NCBI GenBank assembly: GCA_018697195.1
Contig: CM031878.1
Location: forward strand, 2,472,311 to 2,536,310
DNA: 64,000 bases
Source: Certhia americana
Taxonomy: Eukaryota; Chordata; Aves; Passeriformes; Certhiidae
Direction: 5' to 3'
Each line of letters begins with the position of its first letter. The stretch's first letter is position 1. The notes under the pieces are model-generated. The model searched no databases. It saw nothing but the letters and a program-made list of their open reading frames with translations, and was not told the origin of the DNA. Position numbers and translations under genes: made by a program. Positions 50,796-61,600 of the stretch are shown piece by piece.

Positions 50796-50999
50796 ATTGC
50801 TAAACTGGAAATAAGGATGTGAACAGCTGTGCACTTTAAGTTTCTCCTATAATTTTTAAAAGCCTGCAGTTCTTAATTTGCATTGAAAGGTTTCTTTTAT
50901 CCTTCATTTAATATATGAATTGCAGCATTACCTTGAATACTCTTTTTTTCTTCCTAGGGATGGGAGAAATATAAATGGCTTTTCCATTGAGGCCAGTGA

Positions 51000-51230
51000 T
51001 TCTTTCCACTAGAGTTAAATAATTTGATTATAAATTGAGTCCTTAAATGTCAAGGAGATGCTGAATTCACCTGAAAACAGGCATTTAGGGAAGCTCATAA
51101 AAGCTGTGAGCTGCAGTCAGTTAGCTCATCATTCTTTTAACATGCACTTCATTTAGCAGTTACTGACCGCTGGATTAATTCTTTCTAGGCATCCTGATTG
51201 CACCTAAGGTCTACCATGAAGCATTAAATG
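51000..51230. promoter_or_regulatory. Candidate conserved noncoding element
   Basis: Complex repeat-free sequence with AATAATTTGATTATAAATTG and GGATTA (51172-51177, K50-homeodomain type) followed by ATTC. It lies directly after a CR1 copy. Conservation was not measured. Confidence 0.22.
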
Positions 51231-54084
51231 TGCAACAGCATTACCAAAAAGTCCAGAAATCTGCCAGAGCATCTATCAGACACAGCTGGGTTATAAACCT
51301 TTTGAAAATTTGCAGGAAAGGTCAAATAAACAGTGTCTTCCGACTTCCCTGAATGATATGAGTCCTGTCCCAGGAATTTAGTGAGAGCATGGCTTGTGCC
51401 TTCTGAAAATCCACTGTGAAAAGATGAACTCCAGTGACTTGAACAAAATGTGGGAGGCTCATTCCCTTTGCAAAACCTGCCTAGAGAGGTGATACGTGGT
51501 GAATTTCTGGCTCTGTTGGGTACACACCAAAGAGCCACTGCACTTTGTGCAAAGACAGTGGGTGCTGTGGGGTGTACACATCCAGAAGCAGGATGTGGTC
51601 TGGACTCTCTGTCCCAAAAAGCTGGTCTTCGATCAGAGTGCAAAGTGGGATTCTGCTTTGTTTTAACCAGTAAAATACTACTTTTCTGACAGCAGGGAAT
51701 AGGAACATTCTCATGTTCCCTTGCACACTGAGTTCAGGCCTTATAACAGTCCAAGCAGATATGCAGTAGAACCCATTCCATTTACAAAAAGCAACAGGAT
51801 GAATGGGGTTTAGGAGATTTATGCTCCAGTTTCCCCATAATGCATGACTATTTTTCCCCATTGTTATCATTATAAAAAGTGATCCTTCTCCCCTTTTCCC
51901 TAGAACCAGTAGCAATCCCAGGAACTTATAGCTGGGGAAATTTCCATGCACAACTTGAAGAGGCCAAAGCATGGCAGACATCTGACAGTGATGATGCCCC
52001 TGTGACACAGTTGTTGAAGGTTTTTGTCTTCAGTCAGAGGATTTCAAATCCATAAGATCTTTAAGGAATGATGGAAGACAGGTTTGGAGAAGGATGCCCA
52101 GCACTGCACTGGGAGTTCTGGGGTATGGACATGTGCTGTCAGAATAAAAATGCTCAGCTGAAAGTCCTCTTTCAAGACCATAGATAGGGTGATTTTGGGC
52201 AGCTGTAAAATCACAAGCTTTCCTGGCTAAATCTGACTGCTCTCCTATAAGAACCAATTTTACCTTCCCCTGGATTTGGCTCCCTGCAGATAACTCTTCC
52301 ACACAGATGTTTTTGCAGGTTCCTCACCACAGCCGTAGTCAAGTCCTTCCCAGTGGGGGAAATTTAACCAGGCTTGTAATTATGTACTGGAGCAACAAAA
52401 CCAACATGTTTTAATGGTGTTAAAATTAATGTTAAAATGGTGACATAAAATGTCTCTCTGGTGGTGCTAGGTGAAGTGATGATGACAGGCACTGCATTTT
52501 TGGGACATTGCCATGCTTTTCCTGAATGACACCTATTTCTGCTTTGATTTTCATCCCTCATCTCTTCTTCCTCCCCTCCCTCCCCAGCTATGACAAAATC
52601 ACCTTTACTTATAAACTTCCAGCTCAAATAGCAGGTTTTATTTAGTGTGCTATAAAAACAGTCATTTCTCAGATCATAAAAAGGGCTCAACTGGACTGCA
52701 TCATTTTGCTGAAGTGAGTTTTCTGGTGGAGTGATTCTCTCTTCTAAAGGCCACAGTCCCCCACTACCAGTATTTATGTACCAAAATAAAATGCAATTTT
52801 CTGTCTTTTATTAAGTGTGAATCTCCAGTGCAAATCCATCTGGGAGCAGATCCCAAGATTTAATTGTCCTTTGCTTTTATGCTTTCATGATATTTTCAAG
52901 AGTTTTCACAACATCACCAGACTAAATGCAGTTTTAAGGTACAACAACATCACTTTAAGGCCCTGACCAAGTTTAGCTTTGTCTTCTACACACATAAATC
53001 CACAGCAGCACAGACCAGAAAGGGCAGGGAGCTGTGGTCTAGAAAGGAAGATTGCAAAACACCCTGAGCACATTTTAATGCTTAAATGACCTTGCAGATT
53101 TCTCTAGCTTCTCAACAAATCAGGTGTAAAATGGAGTCCTGAGTCTCACACCCATGAGGCTGAATATGTAGTGTTTTAATATAAATTCAGGCCTGGGATT
53201 AGCATCCATAACAGAACTGGCATCAGGAGAGCATCTAGGTAAGAAGTGGCTTATCCCATGCTGAGATCTGCTCTGGAGAAACCCTTACAGTCCTGAATCT
53301 GTGCAGAAAGGCAGTGATTTCTGTGCACACACTCCACTTGGGATTGGGATCAGACCAAATAGAGCCGTGGTGTGGCTCCACCAGCACCTCAGAGCATTGC
53401 TCTTTTAATTGCCTTTGTTCTAGTAACTAGCTTAAGTACATTTCTTTTCTCTACATGTTGACGAAGCAAAATGATTCCCAACCCTGCTATTGCTTCCTCT
53501 TAAATGCTGACTGCATGGTCGAGTTGAGTAAGTCTATAAAAATACTGGCACTGAAGGTACAGTCTCCTATCCAAGGAGCTTGGCAAATGGGGTAAATCAC
53601 AAGCATCAAGACTCATTTTAGATATCAAAGTGCACTTGCCCATTTCTAAGGGAGGAAAATTATGCCTCTTTCTTTTCAAAACATACCTACTTTGAAGGAT
53701 TTGAATTGGAAGAGTTGGCAGAATATAAGTGTTTTCAAGAGCTGGTTGAGGAGAGAGGGAGATTGGCTAAAGCAGAGGTAAACCTGATGCTATAAGCATC
53801 AGCGGTACACACCAAAGTGAATAAAAACACATGAGGACAGCAATGCCACAGAAGGTCCTTAGCTTAGCAGATACACAGTGTCTGAAGTTAGGAAAGCTGA
53901 CATGAGAAATACGGTTCACACTTTCAGGGGATGTGTAAATAATCATGAGAACACCTTTTCACAGAAATCAATGGGTTATATAGAACTGGAAGTCTCTTTT
54001 GAAACTAGGCTGGTGTTTTTCTGACAGCTATTGGACTTGGAAAAGGAATATATTTAGGCAAATCCCCTGGTATGAGTCATGCAG

Positions 54085-54120
54085 GAGATTTGACTAAATG
54101 GTTCTTTCTAGCCTTAAAAA
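54085..54120 (+). mobile_element. Possible CR1 3' tail
   Basis: GGAGATTTGACTAAATGG, TTCTTTCTAGCCTT and AAAAATCTGTGA resemble a decayed plus-strand CR1 3' end (GACTAGATGATC..., CCTTCCAACC..., TTCTGTGATTCTG). Only about 40 bases are similar, so the call is weak. Confidence 0.4.
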
Positions 54121-54850
54121 TCTGTGACTAACTTCTCTAAATCCTCCAGTGTTTTGTCCAACCTGGTGTTAAGCAATTCCAGCAATGTGTCTTCAGCCCC
54201 TTCTTCTGGGAGTCTATATCCCAGCACAATAAATCTCACTGTTCAGAGTCTCTGCTCCCTTCCCCTGGAACTATTCCCATCCCTAGACATACCTCAGTTC
54301 TGGATTCATCCCAACAATTCCTCCTCATCCTTGGACTAAAAAGAATATTCCACATTTTTAAACAATTCAGTTCGCTTGCCATGTTCCCTGCTGCTGCAAA
54401 GCAGTGTGTCCCACAAGTATGACAGACTTGATTTACTAGGAAGGGCCTTTCTGTCTTGGCAAACCCAGTGAGATGTGGTTCCCTCTGGAAAAAAAAGATG
54501 GGCAGTGTTGTACCACACTTGGTCCTGCAATGACAAGAGATGCCAAAATCAACTGTTTCAACACACACAGGCTACCAGACTGGCACACTACTTTGATTTC
54601 TGTTGCCATTCCTCTAACCTGGCTGAGCATGGGCTTTTGAGAGGCAAATTTGTGTGAAATATTCCTCCAGACTGACCCTGTCCTCGCAAAATAGCTGAGA
54701 TTTGGCTCTGAGTTTTAAAAGGAGGCACTAAGTATTATCTGATCTGGATCCAAGCCTAAAAGTTGTCTCTAAAACACTGCAAACCTAAAACATCCTGGAT
54801 TTGAAGACTGAAGAACCCTGGAGTCAATTTAAGACATTGGGCTGCTTTTA

Positions 54851-54906
54851 TTTCTTTGGGGTTTTTTTGGTTTTTTCTTCTCCCCCCCTCCTTCCCCCTT
54901 CCCCCC
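54851..54906. repeat. Polypyrimidine tract (T/C with G interruptions)
   Basis: GTTTTTTTGGTTTTTTCTTC followed by C-rich CCCCCCCTCCTTCCCCC text. The right half is a pure pyrimidine run of about 35 bases with partial mirror symmetry. Confidence 0.9.
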
Positions 54907-57900
54907 AGATTTTAAATATAGAAGAACATATTGATCTGGCCTTTTCTAGTTTAAATTTCTCTGCTGTTCTGTAAGCTGCATCACAATCTCAAAACAGGAG
55001 CCCAAATGCAGAGCTCTGAACAGTTGGAGACCTCTGTCTCAATCCAAATGTCACAGCTGATGTTCTGAAGGGTATTTTGGGGAGATTTTTTGGGTATGGG
55101 AGGAAAAAAAAGAGCAAAAGCTAAATCCCAAACCACTGTACAAAAAGATGCATATGTTGGAGTCAGTGTTGCAAAAACTATTAAGTGACTTTTAAACATC
55201 CTTAGAAAAAAGTATTTTAATCTAAGTATTTACTTAATACTCAGTAGTTATTATTTTTTTCTCCTCTGTTTTTTTCCCCCTTTGTTTTGTTTTCCACTAG
55301 ACAATACACTCAGTTCTGCATAATCCCCCTTTAAAGATTTCTCTCAAGGATACACAGATATCCATTTTCTGGTACCAGACACAACAGCCTTATGAAATCA
55401 GGGCAGATTCATCACCCATCCTGCACACGACCTTATCAGCAGTTGCTATGGGTGGCCCCTGTGGAATACTGTGGAAAGGGCAAAGCTGGGAAATGTGCAC
55501 TTTAAAGTGCCAGAGAATTTAGTTCAGTGTGCAGCACTTGTAATTTCTGCTGCTGCAGACTTGCTCAGCTTGTTATGGATATCTGAGAATTCGCTTATTC
55601 CCTGACTAGAGGTCATGAGATTTATTACAGTAAAATTTTTTTGCCCCCTTTTTTTTCTTCTGGAATTGGTAAGGCATAATTGAGGGTGGCAGCTTTCTTG
55701 CATGTATAATACCTCCAGAGATGAAGAGAGAAGAGAAATAGAGCTTCCTGACACTCCTTTCTCCACATGTAACATTTTTTTGCATTTACTTTTACTGACA
55801 AAGGGAATATTTAAAAAGAAGGCAGTGTTGTGCTAGGTTTCTGTACAAGAGGCATGGCAGAAAAAAATTGACTGACAAACACTCAGGTGGATGGACTGCA
55901 GCAGTAGATTTAAAAATTAAGTTTCTAGTTTCCTCATCATCTATATTCCCATCTGGTGGCATCTGCTACTAAATATATCCTGAACATGCATTTTTTTTCC
56001 TATTGATTTGCATGCCATTCTCTATATAGAACCATAGATCTACATTTTGTAAAAATATTACTTCTGTGAGAAATTCAGTGTTTTAGTATGTTTATGCAGA
56101 GCAGAGGGCTACAAACCAATGAGAAAACAAGTAACAAAAGTTTGTTACACCTCTGCATCATTCACACAAAGCAAAAACACCTGGTTGGTACCTAAAATCA
56201 ATCTTAAATAAATCCCAAAGCACTTCATGAAAGAAGTAGCAGTCATTACCCTCTACAGATGCAATTACTAAGGCTCAGTGATTTGACCAAGGTATTTCGT
56301 ATTCCTTGACCAGTGCAAAAGGGAGAATTTAGTGAGTATTCTTCATACTCATTTTTGCTGATGACCATGAAGGTTCCCATAACCAAGGCCACAAGTTCAC
56401 ATTTCCAAGGCATTCTACAATCTAGATGAACATGACTTTGAATAAATGAATATCCGTCTGGAGTGCAAACAAATACCTTGCTGTATGAGCCTGAACGTGC
56501 CATCTAAAGTGCCTATTACAGACACAGCTGGAATCCCTGTTTGCCAAAGGAGGAATAGCATGGATCTGTGTTTCAGCACAGCAGCACCTTTTTACAACCT
56601 CTCAGCTGGGATTCCAGGAAGTCTCATACCTACAGGACTATGATTTCTGTGTTGCAAACCCACAAGAGTGCTCTTTTTAAAGACTTTTAGCTTTGTGCAA
56701 ATGCACCTGCTGTTGCAGCATGCTAGCAATTCTCTACCTGCCATGGTGTCTGCATGTAAATAAGTGTGTTGGTGGGCATCTAATTTTAAAGAATGGGTTT
56801 TAGTCTCACATAATGGAACCTGGGGAAGATTCCCCAGTCACCCACCCTTCAGGTAATCACACCAGGTCTATCATCTTCTCACCAAGCAGAAGATACTGTG
56901 GCAGGCAAAAAGTGACCTTGTGTTTCTTATGCTCAATCTCCCAGCAATGTGAAGCAACTTAAATTAGAACCTGTGTAATATAATTAGGTTTTCTTCCCTT
57001 GCAGACTTGTTGTGCATCTCCTGTATGAAAAGGAGGGGTCACCTCAGATAGAGGCTTCAGCTCAGCAGGGCTGTCTGCTGCTCACCAGGGCTTTGCTTTG
57101 AGAGAGATGGAGGAAAGGCTGTGATTAAAGAAAAGACTTCATGCTTTACGGGCTCCTTCCCTCTAGAAACAGACTTTTTACTCAGGAACAGCAGAAAGTA
57201 AATCCTAGAGTTAGAAGAAAAATAAGAAATTCAGGTTTGCATTCAAATCTAAGTTCTCTCCACATGACTGAGTTTGTTACTAAGATGAATTTGGAGTATC
57301 CTGGCCAGGTATGGAATGATGCTTGACTGTGGTCAGGTTTGGAATGGAACTTGTTAATAGTTGCAGGAGTTGGCCCTCCAGCCCCATCTGTAGAAAAGCT
57401 TGGAAAAGCAGCTCATCTCTGCATCTCATTATCTGCAGTTGGAGCAGAGAATTCTCAGAGTGGCTCTGCCACCAAATTGTCACCAACACCTGGTCTAGGA
57501 GCTTGGCTTCCCTCTACAGCCCATGAAGCCTCCAGAGATGTCATCAGGAGTGCTAACTCATTCTGCTGGCTATCTAGGTCACCTGAGAAGTTAATTTAGG
57601 CACCCCAACTAGTCATCCAATGGAAGGATGCAGATTGCCCAACTGATCTCATAGTCTTGTAATAGACTTAATCCCTTTCCTGCTGCTCCTTGTCAGACTC
57701 AAAAGAACTATGCCCTTAAAAAAGTCTTTAGGAAGCATTACCTGAACAATAAAATGTACTGAGGCCCAACCTGTTTATGGAAAAGGATTGAAGTTTTTTT
57801 TTTTGTTTGTTTGGTTGGTTTTGTTTTTGGTTTTTTTTTGCATAGAGATTCTTGAAGTTTTTTGAAAGCACATTTTGATTAAAATTGTGGTTTACTATGG

Positions 57901-60144
57901 AGTTGTCTGATGTCATCCTTCCTGTCTGAAGCAAAGAATTTTTCATTCATCACCATCAACTAGTAATATCACAAAGTCTTAATATGAATTGGTCATTGGT
58001 CCTCTCATTTTCTTTTCTTGAGACAAACCATGGAACAGCAGAGATAATACTTGATACAGCTCAGTCTCTTTGCCTTTCGTCACTGCTACTAGACAAGGAA
58101 GTATTTTGAAAAGTAATCCAAACAACAGTTATACACACAATTGAATTTAAACACAGTCTTTTTTTTTTTTTTTTCGCAAGATGTTACATTTCCTTGTAGC
58201 CCCTCTGAAAATGCCACGTTGCACAAACAGGCACCTGGAAATAGAACAAATCTGTTACCACGGTTCAAGCTGGTCATGCTGATCAGATGACCACACTTCT
58301 GTCTTGTTCAAACCTTCACTTGGTGTTTTGAGGTTTACTCATCAGTAAAATCTTCAATTATGGATATGCAGATAAGCACAGAGTAGGACAGCTGACCACA
58401 GGAAGAATGTAACTCAAACACTCCCTGCTGCCCACAGAGCAGCATCACCACGTGCCTCTGGGCTCGCTTTCCTTCTGCTTCTTCAGTAGTTATTTCCCAC
58501 AAGAGCATCTCTGACCTATTTGTGGTGCTTTCAGAGAGGCCTCATCCCATCACCACACCTTTAATGAGCAGTTCATTACTCAGTCCTCTAACACAAGCGC
58601 AGATGAGAGCTGTGAGATTAGATAGGCTTTCCTCTGCTGAGATTAAATGTGGTTTGAGGTATTGTCTGCTGTAGACATATTTTCAGCTCTTGGTCCCTCT
58701 TCCCTAGGTTTATGGGCTCAGCAGAGGGGGAAAGAAACAACTTTTCACTATGAAAAGTTTTAGGAAGAGCACAGGGCCTGGTGTCAGATATCTGGGCATG
58801 GGGAGCAGGAGTCCCCCCACACATGTGATCAGTAGATTTTGACCACGTTGGTGCTGGACCAAGTCTTAGCCCTTGCTTGGGCATCCTTTAGGGAACCAAC
58901 ACATCCTCTTTCTTTCCATCATCAATTTATCATTCTTCTCTCTTCTTTCTATTTTACATGGAAAAATTCTCAGAACTGAGGTAGTCAACATGATCTAACT
59001 GATCTAGGATTTTGGAGATCATTTTTGTGTTCTTGTATCTGCCTCTGACTCCAGCATTCTCTGGCCTTTTATGAGTCCAGGGACAGTTTCCCTTAGTGTA
59101 ATTATTGGGCAACACTTAACCACAAATTTGGCACAGTCTTCTACTAACATTATATAAGTCATGATTTTAGTAACGAAGATGTTTCAGAGAGTGTGTTTTC
59201 CCATTCTGGAGGAGGCTCTACTGAAGTAAGTATATCTGCACAATTCCCCCAAAGCAAACAGACTGGAAGAACAGAACTGGAAGAATTAAAAGAGAAAAAC
59301 TTTAGATGAAACTCATTAAATGTTGACCATCTTAGCTCACCACCTCATCCAGAGACCGTGTCTAACTGCTAAAAAAAAAGAAAGTTTCCCATGAAGTAAG
59401 GGGGCAGGTCACCCAGTTTAAGCTCCAGTGATTTGATTTCCAGTCCTATTAGGGCACCAACCTAAGGACATAGATGAGAAATCTCTCCCCCACTGACAGG
59501 TTAGGAAAGCAGTAGGCAAGTTGCAAGGTTTACCTAAAGTGTGTGCTCCACCAGCTTATTTGTTGGGCAAGCAACAAGAGCTAATGCAATAGTGCCTTTT
59601 CATTTTTTCAGTGAACTGAAGAAAAGAGCTTTTTTTTTTTTTTTCTCTTCCAACTGATTTATCCTGATAGTAAAGATTTAAAGTGTGTCCCCTTCAGGAG
59701 AGCAAGGCTTAACACAGGTGTTAGTGAGGGAGCCCCTGAGACATCAGAGCAGCACAAAATCCTTTCTGCAGCACGCAGGAAGGGTCATAGGTGCCTGTTT
59801 AAATTTTCTGCCCACGCTACAGTAACATGAGAGGCAAATAGAGCCAGGCTGCTTTCTAACAATCCTGTCTTGGGAGCAGCAACGGATTGGGGAATATCGC
59901 TGCAGAGCTTTGGTGTAACTCAAATGAAAACACAAAGGTTACTAGGGATACAGGGAGACTCATGGAGCAATTAAATAACCAACAGACACACACACCCACA
60001 TACACAGCCCTCATTTACTCAAAACCCTGACAGTTGTTTATTGAGAAGTAGGTGTTGACGGTTCACTTGTCTTGGATGGATTTCTCCTGGAATAAACACC
60101 AGGGCTTTCAAAGTGTCTGATCCCATTTTCTTGTAAAAGAAACT

Positions 60145-60168
60145 AAAAAAAACCCCCAAAAAAACAAC

Positions 60169-60202
<34 letters not shown>

Positions 60203-60340
60203 NNNNNNNNNNNNNNNNNNNNNNNNNNNNNNNNNNNNNNNNNNNNNNNNNNNNNNNNNNNNNNNNNNNNNNNNNNNNNNNNNNNNNNNNNNNNNNNNNN
60301 NNACCAAAAAAAACCCCCCCCCCCCCAAAAAAAAAAAATC
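60145..60340. repeat. A/C homopolymer region containing an assembly gap
   Basis: A-rich sequence with CCCCC and CCAACC interruptions (60145-60202), then the gap, then A, a 13-14 base C run and another A run. Open frames spanning this on the minus strand translate only as Phe/Gly and unknown residues. Confidence 0.95.
60203..60302. other. Assembly gap, exactly 100 N
   Basis: One hundred N, the usual placeholder for a gap of unknown size. It lies inside a homopolymer-rich tract, so sequencing or assembly failure in simple sequence is the likely cause. Confidence 0.99.
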
Positions 60341-61431
60341 CAAAAAAATACCACAAGAAAAGCCTTAAAAATCTCCCACAAACACTATATACAGCATGGG
60401 TATCATTACTGCCGTGTGCTGTAGAGAGGAGACTCCATGTATGGGAAAAGATTGAACTACAAGAGTGTTTTGGAAAATGAAGAGTTATTTCGCAGTAGGC
60501 CGTAACATCTCCCTTGGAGAAAACTTGCCCAGATTCTGCAGATTGCTTTGCAGATGGAAAAGGGACAATGTCTGATTGCAATACACTCTCAGATAAAGTC
60601 AATTTTGGCTTGATCTAGAAATTTTCCCTCCCCAGGAGGCCAGAACTGAACTCTGAAGGCATCTATCCTTCCTTAAGCTAATCTTTATATTCAAGTGCAA
60701 GTGCAATCAATAACATCAGTGCAATCTCCATAGTAAAACAGAGCCCACTGAATGCCAAAAGGCTGAGCAAAATCCTCTTTTTCAGTCCCAAGTCTGTGCT
60801 ATCAACATCTACAGAGACAGCTGATTCTTCACAATGCAGATAGGAGAAAAGGAACGAAATAAAAGGAAGTTCATACTTAATATTAGAAGCTGCTGACAGC
60901 AAGATGTATTAAGTTATAGGGCAGCCCACAAATGCAATGGGAAACCCACTTTTTGAACAGTTAAGGCTAGAAAAATTATTAGAGAATGGAGACAGTACTA
61001 CAGAGACCAATTGTGTAATGATAGGAAGAGAGACGTAAAAGTTATCTATCTACATCTTCCCCATTCTTCCCTCCTATGTTTCAACAGTATTCCTGGAGAA
61101 TCTTATTTTAATCCCATTGCAGAATTTTACTGTATATAGTGGAAACAAGATTACTCTGACACAGGTTTGAGAAATCTCTCGTGGTCAGAATGGCCAAAAC
61201 CAAGGATGCTGAGCAAGAGTGATTTTTGGTAACTGCGCTGAGCTGTCCTTCAGCATGTGTATGAGTTCACATTTACAAAGTCTCAAGCAGAGGTAAGCGC
61301 TTATAAGAGTCTCATTCCTCAACTTCCTTGCATTAGAAATGTAGGCACATTACTCCAGGAGGTTATATATGTTTGCATATATTTTTGATATATGTTTGCA
61401 TTATCAAGCCTGTAGCTAGAATCTAAGATTA

Positions 61432-61600
61432 ACAGAATCACAGACTGGTTTGGCTTGGAAGGGACCTTAAAACTCATTTCCAGTCCCCTGCCATGGGCAG
61501 AGACAGCATCCACTAGACCAAGTTGCTCAGATCTCTACCCAACCTGGCCTTGAACACTTCCAGGGATGGGACATCCATGTAATTCTTCTCTCCCTAGTTT
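61432..61600 (-). mobile_element. CR1 LINE 3' fragment
   Basis: ACAGAATCACAGACTGG, TTGGCTTGGAAGGGACC, CTGCCATGGGCAGAGACAGC, CACTAGACCAAGTTGCTC and CTTGAACACTTCCAGGGATG match the antisense CR1 3' end. The element is on the minus strand. Confidence 0.93.

Larger units (their letters stand above)
50796..61431. other. Intronic sequence with simple repeats, no gene
   Basis: About 10.6 kb without a supported gene. It contains a polypyrimidine tract at 54851, T runs at 57794-57840, 58158-58174 and 59631-59644, a possible CR1 tail at 54085, a candidate conserved block at 51000 and the assembly gap. The open frames at 51481-52008 and 51224-51643 on the minus strand have no recognised domain. Confidence 0.6.

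Noticed and set aside
51481..52008. 175-codon minus-strand frame, the longest outside SETBP1
   Set aside because: No recognisable domain, repeated structure or splice context; a frame of this length occurs by chance in 64 kb.
60019..60602. Minus-strand frames crossing the gap
   Set aside because: They consist of Phe/Gly homopolymer translation and unknown residues from N.
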